Numbered from the stretch's first letter, positions 1 through 13,345 are shown. The stretch: DNA of 64,000 bases from Argentina anserina (GCF_933775445.1 NC_065877.1:16182001-16246000), one strand, 5' to 3'. The notes: a model not told the origin generated them from the letters alone. A program made the numbers and translations.

Positions 1-1113
1 ATATATGTCAATACTTGGAAAGCCATCAGATAACTCATCATCGCCTCACTAATATTACCTTCAAATCTCATCTCATCAAACTCAAACACCAAATTAGGTG
101 GAGATTTCAACATTTCTTGCAAAATCAACTTCATCATCCTAATCCCGAAGCTCAGTCACTGTCCACAAGTCCATCATAATCTGAGGTCTCTGTACTCAAT
201 GCATGATCAATTGCCACATGTGAACACTCCTCATTGCCTCTTGTGTCATACCTCATTTGAACGAACCTCTTAGGTCTACCAGCATTTTTCTTTAGTGCCA
301 CAACCACCTTTTGTTTTCCTTTCTCCAAAGTTTGACCTAATGTTTGGATTGATTGAGCACGAGATTCTTGAGTGTCTTGAGGTTACCTGATTTAAATGCA
401 AGCATTTGGTCTCCTCCACGCTGATTTCCTTCCTACATAGTTAGATGACACCTTATTAGACACAAACATTGATTTCCTTCCTTGGAGTAGCACTACGCCC
501 ACTGGAATTAGTTGTTACCATCAATGGAACTTCTTCATTCCACACAAGAACCTCTTCATTGACATAACTAACTGGGTTCATGTCCCTTTCAACTGCAGCT
601 AACGACAAATCATCTATAACATGTCTAAAGTAGAGCGAGCGGTCCACAACATGGCTATAAATATCCAATTCAAACTCTTGGAACTCCCTCCTGTCACTTA
701 TACAAACAATATAAATGTCTAATATCCTAGTTGTCATGGGAACAAACTGCACCATGTCCACTGCATCAAAATCAGTCGCAACAGGCAAAAACCCACTTCC
801 ATCTTCACTTCGAGGAATCCTAAATCAATACATGATTGGCTCACGAATGTATCCCAATTCATTATCCCATGAATTAAAACTTTGTAACTGAAACTTTATC
901 CGGGTCAATCCCATCTACAAACACAACCCATTGAGCCCCCATATACTGCCTATTAATTCTGTAAAACCTTCCACCACGATGAATCCTCACAGTAAACAAA
1001 GATGGATCTATCAAAATTAACAACAATAATATTCTTATTAGATTTTTTACCAATATCAGACCAAGTACTTTAACTAACTTAACTAATAAACGAACAAACA
1101 AATTCATTAGCAA
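1..1113 (-). pseudogene. Mutator-like (MULE) transposase N-terminal remnant
   Basis: Read on the minus strand, 1,113-874 encodes a segment with VRIHRGGRFYRI and later GIDPDKVSV. This resembles the PB1-like N-terminal region found in many plant MULE transposases. After a stop at about 874, the reading continues in broken form (ELGYIREP, FLPVATDFDAVDMVQFV, near 850-720), which fits the next conserved block of the same family. A further basic stretch (GRPKRFVQMRYD) follows near 290-240. Stops and frame changes separate the blocks, so this is a decayed copy. Neither the catalytic DDE domain nor the SWIM zinc finger is in the window; they would lie beyond position 1. What is seen is short block similarity; the family call is inference from remembered motif layout. 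Confidence 0.5.
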
Positions 1114-2600
1114 GACCAGCTAGCACTTCAATTTCACTAAACAAAATCCCAAATTAAATTTTTAGATTTGGCGATTAACAAACAAAATTTTATATATTAA
1201 AATACTTAATCAATGAACAAACAAACAAATTCATTAACAAGACCAGCACTTCAATTTCGTTGAACAAAATCCCAAATAAAATTTTCAGATTTGGTGATTA
1301 ACAAATTCTCACTCAAATAAAGAGCAATTTAAGATCAGTAAAGAACGGGATACAAATCAATCAATTTGGGTTTCAAAATTACACAATAGAGCAAAACAAT
1401 GACATAAAATACTTACACATGCACTTGAGTCGAAGGAAAAAGAGGATGTTTCTGGGAAAAAGAACGAAAGAAAAAACAAAACGGGATTGAGAAGAGTGAT
1501 GAGAGAGAATGAATGAAAAGGTTGACCCCTACTAATTAAAAAAAAATATGTTTTGTTACAATCGTTTTACTATTTTTATTAAGAAATATATAAATCGTTT
1601 TTAAAAAAGAAAAAAATAATATCATTTCTAAAAAAAAATTAATCTCGTGTTTAATTTTGTAAGAAAAAAAATCTATGTTTAATTCCCCAACCAATTTCAC
1701 CGGTAAAAAAAGCCTGTATTTAATATCTTGTCTTTTTTCGAACAAAAATATTCAATATTTCTTTGGTAAATGGCATGTATTCAATTCTCAATTGACCTAT
1801 GTAAACCATTTTATATTGTCAGATTTTTATAGAAAGATGACAAAAAAGACCAAATATATATTCTACACTAATAATGAAACCCTAGAAGTCAAACTTTGAC
1901 AATGTTTCTATCGATTAAATTGGACCACAATCTTGAAACACTCATAAATAGGGACAAAACCATCAAAAGCACACACAGATCTGTTAGATGAAATAATTAA
2001 TGGGATAGACAATAATTAATGAGTGCATAACGTTAAGTGTGATAGATCTGCAATAAAAGAGGACTGCAAATATTCTGATTCACTCGACCCCAATTGTTTC
2101 TACTGGCCCCAAGGTTTTCTCTCAGCTTGTGCTGTCGAAATGGAAAAAGGGCAAGAGGACAGTCTCTCTTTTATAGGGCTGCTGTCCTACAGATTGTGAG
2201 ATTGATAAGGGTGTACAATGTTAAGTCATTTTTGCCCTTCAGTAATTGAATAATGGCATGTAACTTAACGGGCTCAGTCACAGCCTACACTTAAACTGGG
2301 TCCGGCCACTAAAATTTCATGTACAAAAAAATTACATTTCAAAAGTTGGTAGTTCCAAATTCCTAGTGGGCCAAAATTCATGTAGCATTTGTAGAAAATT
2401 TCCTTCTCGGTTACTTGCACTTAGTTATTTCAATGATGAACTAGTAAGTAGTAACACTTGCATGGAAAAATTACGAAACATTACAAACTGATAATATCGA
2501 ACATCAAGGCTAAAGCAAAGTGATGAGAGATCATTATTTATATCTACAAGATTACATCGATATCGATCTAAACCAGTGAAATTTCAGTCCTTCCTCAATT
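1114..2600. other. intergenic, AT-rich, no gene seen
   Basis: No coding region is convincing here. The left part (1,130-1,320) contains two similar copies of a short motif around 'aacaaattcattaacaagacc', probably the 5' flank of the decayed MULE. The right part is the 3' flank of the ABCG gene, whose stop codon is at 2,621-2,619. Confidence 0.5.
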
Positions 2601-2618
2601 TAGGGTTTACGTTGTACA

Positions 2619-5600
2619 TTATGGAAGTGGTGATCCGATACCTTCTTGTGAAGATAACGGCGTAAGGGTTCGATGTCTCTTCGAGGAAGAGATATAATAT
2701 TGATCCTTTCTGAATGAAGCAACCTTATTGACATGGCTTTGGAGGGTGATTCTCTTGGCGTAGAGTCTCTGGAAATATAATGATGATCTCTCCTTGTATT
2801 TCAGTATCACATAAAAGATGAGTCTCAGACCAACTAAGATGCAGACAAGAGCAGCCAAATTCCACCACTTAGAACTATCCGGATTTATCCCAAACATATC
2901 TCGGAGGATGATCTCACCCTTCAACTTGGGTTCTCCTTGGACAAGGGAGTCAAATTCCATCCCAATCATGTCATTCTTCAACTGACCCTGTGATATATAC
3001 ATAATTCTGTTTATTGGCAATTTCGTACAAAGTTTGTAGATATATAATACGAGTGTTTAGAAAAGACTAAGCCTTTATACCTCTATTGCCCATCCTGCAT
3101 AACTAAGGTATGACATTGGATATTGCCAAAAGAATTTGGGGAGCTCGAAGACCCTCCGGAAAAGAAGTGAAGGCATCATCATGAAGACCTATGTGCACGA
3201 ATACCAAATTGGTTTAGACGTCGGACATGTTTGACTACATTATGGAAGAGATTAGTACAATCAATTATCACACAGTATGTTGGTAAAACGTCTATCACGC
3301 TGCCTCAAGAGGTGGTTAATTTGATTCTTATAAAAAAAAATATTGATCTAATATAAACTACTTACGGTGACAGCAGCAGCGCAACCGATGCCCATCAAGA
3401 GATTTGGAACCACCGATGCAACAATTAAGGCTGTGCCTTCTGTGATTACAATGCAGCACAAGAGATTCAAACAAAAATACAAGTAACGAGAGAACCCGGT
3501 GTGAAATTGCACCATGTAATAGAGTATTGTTCCAGCAGAGAAAGCCATGAGAATGACGAAAGGCAGTGATGAAATGAAGTTGGAGAGTACAAACAAAGCT
3601 TCCCCATAGTGCCCACCAAGTCTTTCACGCCTAAACACCTAAGTTTATGGAGTGGCCGGAAATAACAATGTTGGTAAACATTCAGCAAACGTAATGTACA
3701 GTGCATTTCATTACTTTCATGTATGAACTTTGTAATGCGAGCGTACCTTTAGTTCTTCAATGACAAAGGGTATGCCTCCGATAGACAAGCAAATCATGAG
3801 GCCGTAAATAAAACCATCACATTTTCCTCTTGAAACAATTGCTTGATTACCTGTCCCAATATGAAAGAAGAAGGAACCAGCACTCACTGCTATTAGAATG
3901 TAGAACAGACACCTTAACCAGTAGTAGCCAATGTCTCTAGACATGTTCAATGAAGTTCGGCAGATCAAGGTCCATAGTTGTTTCAACCAGCTAATATTAT
4001 TGCCCTTGTTTGATTTTGTGGTATGCTTTTCCTGCCATTTGACGAATTACAGTATATTAAGGATAATGTGTTCATCGATGCAGGTAGCCAGCTACAATTT
4101 AAATTCATGCATATAGTACTCAATTATACGTTGGAAATTAATCAACAAGATAATTTCCACCACATTATTAAAGATCTATCATATCTAAATTAAGAGGAAA
4201 ATATTTTAACAATGAAACTTAATAAGCATGGCTATCCTCTAATTTCAATAAATTGAAGCTTGCAGCAAATAAAATAAAATTACAGAATTAGCGTGCACGG
4301 TTTTGGTTATCCTCTAATTTCAATTAGTTACATACAGTGAGCAAGACTTCTTGGATCCTTTTTCTTGCATCAATTGAAAATGAGGAGGCCTTGTATTTGT
4401 TGATTAGCTTTCCTTTGATCTCTTCTGTTGTCAAGTTCATATGGGTATTTTCTGAGGGTGATGATTGTCCCTGCAAGAAAATACCAAAAGTAAGTAAATC
4501 AATAATAATGAATGATTAAGAAAGCATGCAAAAACAAATTTATTAGACGAAATGGTATGAAGGTAAACATACATAATTCATCCTTTGAGACAGGATAAGA
4601 ACACTAATAACTTTGTCAAAGTCTGAACTAATACATCGTAGGTAGTGTTCCGGAGGGTTTTTTCTTGTTGGACAAGGAAATCCAGCATCAGAGTAGAACT
4701 GTATTATAAAAATGTAAGAACAACATGAACCAGCACACAGTTAGATAGACAATAAAAACGAATCTCAATTACTAATTCAATGAAATTAGTTTCTTAATAG
4801 ATGTTGTATATATGAAATAGTTTTACCTTTACAGCCTTCTGCACCTCTCCAAAATAAACAGTTTGACCTTCTGCAATGAGGACCAGATCATCGAAGAGTT
4901 TAAAGACATCACTACTTGGTTGGTGAATAGAACAAATGATTATTCTTCCATCCTGAGCAATGTTTCTCAATGCCCATATCACAAAGAAAGATGAAGCACT
5001 ATCTAGACCGCTTGTGGGTTCATCAAGCAACAACACATGAGGCTGTGTTAATATTTCAATACAAATGCTAAGCCTTCTCTTTTCTCCATTACTAATACCT
5101 CTCAAATGCCAATTCCCAATATGAGTCTCAGCACAATCTTGAAGACCCATTTTGGAGAGAATCTCTTCCACGACCTCACTTTTCTCTCCATTTGTCATTT
5201 TGGAAGGAAGCCTCAAATGAGCGGAGTATGTAAGAGTTTCTCTTACAGTGAGTGATCCCAGAAATATGTCTTCTTGAGTGACATAAGACTGAAATGCATA
5301 GGAAAAAAGAAATAATATTATTTCTTATGATTTTATACGTCATTAATTTCATAGCAAATATTTGGCAAATGATATCTATTGTACTTACAATATCCGTGCT
5401 ATTTATGCTTCTTTTGTTGCCATTGAGTATAACATCCCCACACATTCTAACATCTGAGGGCAGCCTCCCTGTTGCAATTGATGTACACTGATTTAAAAGG
5501 ATATGACTCTGAAGTCTTAACATATGAATTTATGATACGGAAGAATTAAAGTCATTACATACTTCAGTTATAGGAATAAATAGCTGCTAAAGTATAAACA

Positions 5601-8197
5601 AACATCTGGAATCGGCACAATGAAGATCAGAATAAAACATGTATAGGAAACAAAAACTGTATACACAGAAGGCTTGTGATCGATGACTTATTGAATTACG
5701 AGTTATGACTACTGTTCCATCACCCGCTAAGCAGATCTTCTATTTTTGTAAAACACCTTTTTTTAGTAACGAGCACATCATCATGGGCAATGAGTAGTAT
5801 ATATATAAGACCACTCTATATTTACATATATATATAGCCCCGTTCTAAAACGGACGTGCCGTAAAAGTGCAGACGTCTCCATGAAGATGAAGGCCGTTGA
5901 TGGTGTATATCTAGGCAAACACATAGCATATGCTTCCTAGGCTGCGTCTCCATGAAGATGACAGCCACCTCGATCTCCTTAAAGTTTTAGCCGAAGATCT
6001 CACCTGAAACTTCTTCATGGATGGATCAAGGTAGTCGCAAACCGATAGCTAGCGATTTCACCGGTAATCAGAAGCTCCAGATTGAGGCTTGACCTCTACT
6101 CAACTAGAGAAAAGCCGTTGGCAAAAACAAGGGAGGTCTGTATTGTAAGGGTACGTCCTTTCCTGAGATTATATACTATGACGGGCGTTATATAGATTTT
6201 TATCGACTAGATATCATGCAACCCTTTCTATACTAATAAAATCCATTTTGTGATTTATTTCATGACCGGAACAGGGGGATACACGCGTTTTGAAAAAATT
6301 GCAAATCTGACTTCTGTATATATAAAATCTATGTTGCACGGACACGGCACTTGGAGGCGTGTCGCCGTGTCCGACACGTCCGGACACGGTGATACGACAC
6401 GATACGCCTTTTTTCAATATCGGACACGCCACATGGCGTATCTGAAAATTTTGACTTTCCGATACGTTGACCGACGCGCCACAACTTCACAATGACCCAA
6501 AATGTCGCCGTGAAAGACGAATTCGACGGTGGTGTGCAGCGGTGTTAAACCCAGAAAAGAGATTATTGAATTAGTTTCCAATTCAGAGGAAATTAAGGTG
6601 GAAGTGAATTGGGAAGGAAGGAAGAATGTTGAGCTTACCAGAAGAGGACCGATTTACCTATTAAGGAGTCTTGGTTACGATGAAAGGATGACGGTGGCAG
6701 AGTAACAATGGTGAAGATGCAGAAAAGGAAAAACCCAAATTAGATCCTGATTAAAGAAATCAAATGGGTGATCGAGTTAGGTATGAAGATACAAAGCCAA
6801 GCTTACCCACAGAAGCTCATCGGAATCTAGAACTGCAGATCGGATTCCATGGAAGCTCAATACTGCTACAGTTCGTGACGGAACTGTAATTTGGGCTGAG
6901 ATGATGACTGATGGATATGGCTCAATAGAGAAAGAGGAGAGGAACACCGTGGTGATAATGCATGTATGATTTTTGGCTGGACGGCAGCAGAGAGAACGAA
7001 GAGAGATGGTGGCCGTGGTGAGTTCGATGGAGAAGGTGAGAGAGTTGGTGTGGCTGTGTTGTCGAACTGAGAGAGAGATGTGGCATATGGAACTTTAAGG
7101 AAAGGAGTTTGGGCTGAGGGATTATGGGCTCGATTTAGGGCCTAGAGGTAATAGACTGGAGATTTTCTAAGTCCTAGAGTTACTAGCCCAAATCTGATAT
7201 TGGAGTTTGATCCAACGGCTCCGATTGATCGATGTTAGATCAACGATCATAGTTAATTTGTGTAAAAAAAATTTAAGTAAATCATTTTTAAAACGAGGAC
7301 TAGGTTTACCAATTTGGACTAGGTTTGTGTATAATCGAACTAGAAATTGAAGGAGAGGACTAGGTTTACCAATTTGGGGTATTGTTAATTTATTTTATGT
7401 ATTAAAAATATATATAATTAATTTTTATTTTGCCGTGTCGGAGCCGTGTCGAAATAGGAGTTTTTGAGATTTGCCGTATCGCCGTGTCGCGCCGTGTCGT
7501 GTCGCCGTGTCCGTGTCCGTGTCCATGCAACATAGTATAAAATCCTTAGAAGCCTTATAATATAATATAACACAAGAACAAACTTAATGATAAAATGTGT
7601 TGATACTAAATTGTATACAGTCAACTAATAAGCTCGTTTTCAAAAAAAAACTAATAAGCTGGGGGCCTAGAGACAGTAGTAGAGAGGGTGCAAAAGTGAG
7701 TGTGGATCAGAAGTCTCAATCTCATGTACGACGATATGAGCTAGTCAGTGCGCGCGAGCCATAAAGCTAGCATGCGAGGGATTGCGTGCTCATTTCGATC
7801 AACTTCCTAGGAATTGTAGGGTAACTAGCTAAATTCAACATGATGCGTTCCATGCAATGATTCTGTAACAACCTCAGAAATTTCAGCATCATTAATTTAC
7901 GTCGCATGCAAAAACAATATATGTAAATAGTCCAAGTGAGAACAAAATCAACAAATGTTGGTTTTCATATATGAGAGAGAGAGAGAGAGAGTAACCAGCC
8001 AAGGCATCTAGTAAGGTGGATTTTCCAGAGCCAGAAGGACCCATGAGAGCCATAATCCGACCGGGTTGCGCGTGACCAGTAACCCCATTCAACAGTAGCT
8101 TTGATCTGCTTCCGCTACTAGTTTCTGCTAACGGCGCCACCACCGTTAAGTCTTGCCAGACCAAGTACCTCCCAGCCGAAGATCCAGTTCCATCCAT
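2619..8197 (-). CDS. ABCG (WBC) half-size ABC transporter, ABCG11/12/15-like, 9 exons
   Basis: This is a plasma-membrane half-transporter of the plant WBC clade; relatives export cuticular lipids or other hydrophobic compounds as dimers. All exons join in frame with GT-AG borders: 8197-7996, 5468-5389, 5288-4827, 4698-4573, 4470-4336, 4031-3747, 3638-3366, 3188-3081 and 2987-2619. The product is 679 residues, close to the usual ~690. Walker [10 protein letters not shown] lies at residues 53-61, the Q-loop TQED at 98-101, Walker B LLLDE at 180-184, D-loop SGLD at 187-190 and H-loop His216. The transmembrane half begins in exon 6 ([13 protein letters not shown]) and the protein ends in [11 protein letters not shown], the tail type seen in ABCG12/15. 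The signature motif reads ISNGE (159-163) where ISGGE is usual. The start ATG at 8,197 fits the family's short N-terminus. Intron 1 (7,995-5,469) is 2.5 kb and holds a transposon. The substrate cannot be told from the sequence. Confidence 0.93.
5835..6200. repeat. unclassified interspersed repeat-like segment in ABCG intron 1
   Basis: This GC-richer block within the AT-rich intron begins near 'gccccgttctaaaacgg' and ends near 'gacgggcg', and it contains the phrase 'tctccatgaagatga' twice (about 5,877 and 5,947). Its composition and the absence of splice signals suggest a transposon fragment, but I cannot assign a class or fix its ends. Confidence 0.3.
6329..7535. mobile_element. non-autonomous TIR transposon in ABCG intron 1 (hAT or MULE type)
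   Basis: The termini are inverted: CTATGTTGCA at 6,329 and TGCAACATAG ending at 7,535. Both are followed inward by GGACACGG-type repeats (a series of 'ccgtgtc' units at 7,430-7,525). An 8-bp target duplication TATAAAAT lies at 6,321-6,328 and 7,536-7,543; read as 9 bp (TATAAAATC) it would suit a MULE. No transposase is encoded. The interior (6,490-7,170) looks like gene-derived DNA on the minus strand and could be captured sequence. A 20-bp phrase 'ggactaggtttaccaatttg' occurs twice near 7,295 and 7,358. Because it lies inside an intron, it need not harm the host gene. Confidence 0.85.
7973..7991. repeat. (GA)n microsatellite beside the exon 1 donor of the ABCG gene
   Basis: A GA/CT run starts immediately after the GGTTAC donor of exon 1 (exon end 7,996). 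On the coding strand the intron therefore begins GTTAC followed by a CT tract. Length variation here could affect donor strength. Confidence 0.8.
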
Positions 8198-8259
8198 CTC
8201 TTCCTCTTTTCTTCACTGTTCTAGCTACGTCTTTTATTGCATGCCTGCAGTTCCACTTC

Positions 8260-11200
8260 AAATACCGGCTCATGCAGTGGAGATATCTTACTAATTATTC
8301 TTTCTATATATAGGTGCGAAATTGTATATTGTATAAATAATATAAAGCAGATCTCAGAATCTAAGGCAAGGAGTCATATACCGATCAAATACATTAAATG
8401 CCTGAGGATGGCTACAGAGACTACTTACTTCTCATAGATATAAATATGACACCCACAAGCAGTATGGGCGTGCAGTTTCTTATTATTGTTTAGTAGTTGT
8501 GGCCGAAAATGTAGATAACCTATGATCCAGGAAATTATATAGCACAGGGTATAGTTGACCTATCATCTTCTATGAATAATGAATGCCTTATAATCTTAAA
8601 TTGATCTTTCCTTCTACCTCCATTAATATCACAGGAAGTTATTAGTCAGTGTGCAGAGGGGGTATTTTTAGTTGAACACTATCGTGTATAACTATATATT
8701 ACGAATTTCACGAAACCCAGGTTTTAGGTAACATGCAGGCTGCAGCATAGAGAACTAAGATTGAACTGCATGGGAGGGAGGGGAAGGGATCAGTGCGAGT
8801 TTATTTTTCTTTTTCTATTGCATGTACCGGTGGGGTGATGGCATTGATGATAATCGATACTGACATGAAGGTGGCGGAGGAAATGATAATGAAAGACGAT
8901 GATTACATTATTTACATAATCATCGATCTTATTCCCATCCAACTCTTTGAGAGACGCAAGTATACATCAAACATGGGAGAGCAACCCATCCAATTCGGTG
9001 GTTATTATATATGACAATTAACAATTTGGAGGAGGAGAGCTGAAACTGTTCTATTTGGATCTAAAATACATATGTATCAGTTTGTATAATTGTATATATA
9101 TGCACCTTATATTTCTATGTACAAAATGATAAATCTGTCTGAAGAAATTGGGAACAAGAACACATAGAATTTGAGAGAGATTTTCTCTTGTGATAATTCA
9201 TATATATTCGTGTATTTATATACAATTAACAACTAAAGTAAGATTAAAGCAGTGAGAATGGCTGCAGCAGAAGACAGTGCCTGTAAAGCAAAGCCAAGGG
9301 GCAAATGTCACATCTTCTCAACAAGACAAACTGAACTAAATTAACCAAACTAGATGAGGCTAACTGAGTTTCTTCAACGTGTATATAGAATATAGCCATA
9401 TAGGGCTAGGGTTGATAATGGTGTTATTGTCAATTTGAATTGGATCTATATAACCTTGAATATGGGTTTAGGGTTATAGCTAGATGGGATCTCACAAATG
9501 CTAAATCACAACTGAATCAAGTCCGGTTACTTTCAAGTTTAGATTAACCGTACCATATATTAGCACCGGCCAGCTCTATTATAGATCCGATTTCGATTAC
9601 TGAAACTGACCCTAATTTAATTATGGCGACTTGGAACCCGGCATTTCTTTAGTTTCAAAATCAAAGACAAGTGCTCTTAGAGTATATTGCTTGTTTGTCC
9701 AAGACCGACCATTGAAAAAAAAAAGTCTTAACAGAGTAATAACATCGGCTACAAAATTGTAACCAGAGCCATCAATGAAAAGTTTCGCGTCACTCTTCAC
9801 TAATACATGTACGTGAAGCCTTTCTTTCGAGCGCGCACTGACCCGATCGACTGCATGTCTTTAAGTACATATATATGTTGTTTATTCTGCTACTAGTACA
9901 ATTGTTTTCCTAAAGCCTTTAGTTTGTTTTTTTTTTCCCGAAAGATCCCATATCATAACTTTTATAGTTTGTTCCGGCTGAAGATCATAGAACCAGAGCC
10001 ATCAAAGTTAAATTTTGACATGAATGTTAATTAAGTACTCTCAGTTTTGACATTAATGTTCAAAATGACGCAAATAATATTCAAACCCCCATCACCTGCA
10101 TATGTACAAGGTATGCTGGTACCTATAACTGCCACGCTGAGCTTAGTATGTTTATACATATATCTATTTTTAGTTTACTACTTGCCCCCATGTATAGTCC
10201 AAAATAACAGAACTTTGAACTCTCGTTCAATATCAGTTTATTGCATCATTGCTAGTTAACCGCCTTACTGTACTAAATAACCGCCATATCATGAAAGAGT
10301 TCGTACGTAACAGGGGCTAATTTGTTATTAGTATCAATTATATCTTTTCAATTAGCGCACCTACTAAACCTTGTCCTCATTTTATTCTAGACTTGCAGAT
10401 ATCATCTTAGGTATCTAATGGGTTATGGAATTTTCTTAGGTACACACCAGTATATAGTACTCACATTTATAAATATGACTATAAATTTATCGTCATTATG
10501 ATAAAATAAATAATTATTTAAGTAAATATAGTTCTAGTATAAGTAATTACTTCACTTATAAAATTTTACAAATTTTTAAATAAATTGTTGTAACGATGAT
10601 GATTTTATTTAATTATATATAAATATGTAAAATAAATATAATAATTTTGTTGTCAATGTCATAATTTAATTCAATAAAATTATTATTAATATAATAATTT
10701 AATTATAAATATTCGTATGGTATACATCGTACTATAGACGGCCCCTATGGGCTATATATATCAACTAGGGTTAGCTAAAGCGATGCTATCTTCATCTTTG
10801 AATATATTACAATATTCGGATGCATAATTAGATTAATTAATTCAGCAACCGATGGACAGAATATATCATTCAAGATCAGAACCCTTGATGCATGCGACTG
10901 ATGCGAGGGTTTTCTTAATGCCGCTGCAGCGGCTAGCTGTCTCCTATATTCACAAAAATTGTATTAATGCATGTTACACGTACATGCACAAGCAACACAT
11001 GTCCATCACGCAATCTAACAATATAAGAGTTCTGTACCTGGTCTGAAACTCTCCCTACTTGGTTAGTTGATCGTTTGCTGGCTGATATTAATGTTTATCA
11101 TGATCGATGTATCATGGTGTACGTTGTTCATCCTCATCATTGATCCTATCATTCAATTTCTCCAAAATCAGTTCCTCAATGAGGCCCCAATTCATTTTAT

Positions 11201-11740
11201 TTTCTCCAAAATAAAAGAATAAGTAAAATGTCTGAATACCACCTAGGAGCTATTCTTTGTAGTTTTGTTTTCTTTCTTTTGTTTTTGTACTTCCATCATC
11301 GAAAAAGAAAATCTGATACGGCCATTAGGGGATTTAGGGCCATATATTTTTATCCAACGCTATGACATTCAGACAAATGAGAATGTGTCATCCTATAAAC
11401 TACATCCTACAAACTACATATAATATATATGCACTCGAAGCTCCAAAACGACCATGATTTATATTTTTACTAAAATTACCTAAATTTCTAATTATAGTGG
11501 TCCTATAATTAAGTCATATCCATAATGCCCTTTAGAGTTTACTCTTCACGTACTTATATTTTTCGTTTTGGATGCAGATTAGTGTGTGCTTGGGAATGGT
11601 ATTTTAGAGGAAGAAGGTTTCCCAGTTAAGTTCCTATAAACCAGTGACTAATTAATTATGGGCTTTTCGATCTCTTAGTATAATATATATGTATAATGTG
11701 TCGTTCTACATGCTTGAATCCAATTTCTTCCAAAGAAAGG
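8260..11740. other. intergenic DNA, no gene seen
   Basis: This 3.5-kb stretch separates the divergently oriented ABCG gene (minus) and the NAC pseudogene (plus), so it contains both promoters. Open frames are short and show no recognisable domain. The section 10,450-10,720 is extremely AT-rich. I see no complete transposon with matching ends. Confidence 0.5.
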
Positions 11741-11815
11741 CATGGCTGGTACTAGTTCGAACCCAAATTAAACCATCACCCTAATAATCCAGCTGATCCG
11801 TATCATGATAACGAG

Positions 11816-11981
11816 ATGATGAAACCATATGAGTTCTTCTTCAACAGGTTTCCACCGGGCTTTAAGTTTCTACCTAGTGATGAAGAGTTGATTCTTCAGT
11901 ACTTAACCAACAAACTCTTGAATATACCTCTTCCGACCAACAAAATCCTTGATCTCAATATTTATAACTTCAGTCCCATGC
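11816..11981 (+). pseudogene. NAC pseudogene exon 1 (subdomains A-B)
   Basis: ATG ATG at 11,816 opens a frame containing PYEFFFNRFPPGFKF and then LPSDEELILQYL, the conserved start of the NAC domain, followed by LPTNKILDLNIYNFSPMQL. The coding similarity stops where a (CT)n tract begins at about 11,982. The expected GT donor after the 'SPEQL'-like residues is not visible, so splice failure is likely. Confidence 0.8.
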
Positions 11982-12884
11982 AACTCTCTCTCTCTCTCTC
12001 TCTCATTTGCATGAAAGCATGTTGTTTTTTCCAAACGTGTTACTTCGTTTTTCTTTTCATAACTGCATTATAGGATGGCCGGGATGAGTATGTTCAGTAC
12101 GTGCTGAAGCCGCACACAAGAACTCTTACGTCCGATTATCTCAATTCATTTAGTACATTTATGAATTGATAATTTTTTTTCAATCGGACAACCTAGGTCT
12201 TGATGAAAATGTTATCTTTAAGTGGTTATCTACGTCCCGATAATAAACAATTACATACGTATATCATTATTCTAGTCTTGATCTGTGAATGTTTTCACGG
12301 AAGTTAATCTTGATCATAACTTCTCACTACCTAGTACCCACTACGTACACATGTCTCTTTTCTATAATTATCTTTTTATTTTATAAATTTAGTTTATTTT
12401 TACTTTACAATCCATATATTTATTTGTGAGAAACTAATGACAGATTAATACATCTGTCAGTTTGTAATTTGATGGTACTCTCGTGCTCGTTTTATAGTCG
12501 TAAAAATAATAAAAATTGAAATAAATTTTCTTTGTGATACATATATAATTACATTACCCCTCAAAAACATAAATAATTACATATCTAATGATATAACGAC
12601 TACTACTCCATTGGTCTTTCTCCCTACATCATTCCCAAGTTAACACCACTAATGAAAATTAAACATATTTAGCACACATATCATCATCTATTTCAATTTT
12701 TTTTTGGACGAGATCACACATATCATGATCATCAGTTCAAGTTTCTGTATCATGACCGAATAATTATATACCACCTTTACGTATGTATTTCTATTTTCTC
12801 CTCATTGGAAAAGAGATATTTCCATATTTTTTCTTGTGTGAGGCTAATTTATGCACCCTTTTTTTTATAATTTTTTGCGGACAG

Positions 12885-13163
12885 TGATGCACAGATATCG
12901 TGAAGAGGAAGAAATGTACTTCTTTAACCCAAGGGACCAGAAGTATCCGAATGGTAAGCGTCCCAACCGCATAACTGATGATGGTAAAGGATTTTGGAAG
13001 GCAACTGGTAAAGTTAAACAAATTTTCAATCAAAGGAAGAAGTTAAGTATTGGATCCCGGAAGACACTGGTCTTCTATGAAGAGAAACCAAAACATGGTG
13101 AAAGAAAGACCAACTGGATTATGCATGAATACATAATCAATAATATATAGCATCCCACCAACA
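12885..13163 (+). pseudogene. NAC pseudogene exon 2 (subdomains C-D), truncated by insertion
   Basis: The acceptor GCGGACAG ends at 12,884. The frame reads [20 protein letters not shown] and later [22 protein letters not shown] and [12 protein letters not shown], then meets TAG at 13,148. Beyond the stop the frame continues HPTN up to the insertion point CAACA (13,159-13,163). The original exon end is found on the far side of the Copia at 21,081-21,087, where CAACAGG is followed by GTATGC, a good donor. Confidence 0.85.
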
Positions 13164-13331
13164 AGTAGAAAAGAATGGTTCAATACTTCAATGATCTTAT
13201 TCTTCTCCATAAGGATAAGGAGATATATATAGTGATACAATACTAATTCTAATGGGAGAATATCTCCTAAGATTATACAAAATACTTCACCTATATTTAT
13301 AAGGAGACTAAGCATCTTAGAATATTCTACA
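13164..13331 (-). repeat. Copia 3' LTR
   Basis: On the minus strand the LTR starts TGTAGAATATTC and ends CTTTTCTACT. It has an extra 'ataagg' compared with the 5' copy. Confidence 0.88.
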
Positions 13332-13345
13332 CTCTCCCTCAAGTT
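13332..13345 (-). other. Copia polypurine tract
   Basis: The minus strand reads ACTTGAGGGAGAG immediately before the TGTAG start of the 3' LTR, the expected plus-strand primer position. Confidence 0.75.

Noticed and set aside
6214..6495. Overlapping frames over the 'gtgtccgacacg' region
   Set aside because: They are produced by the terminal repeats of the intronic TIR element.
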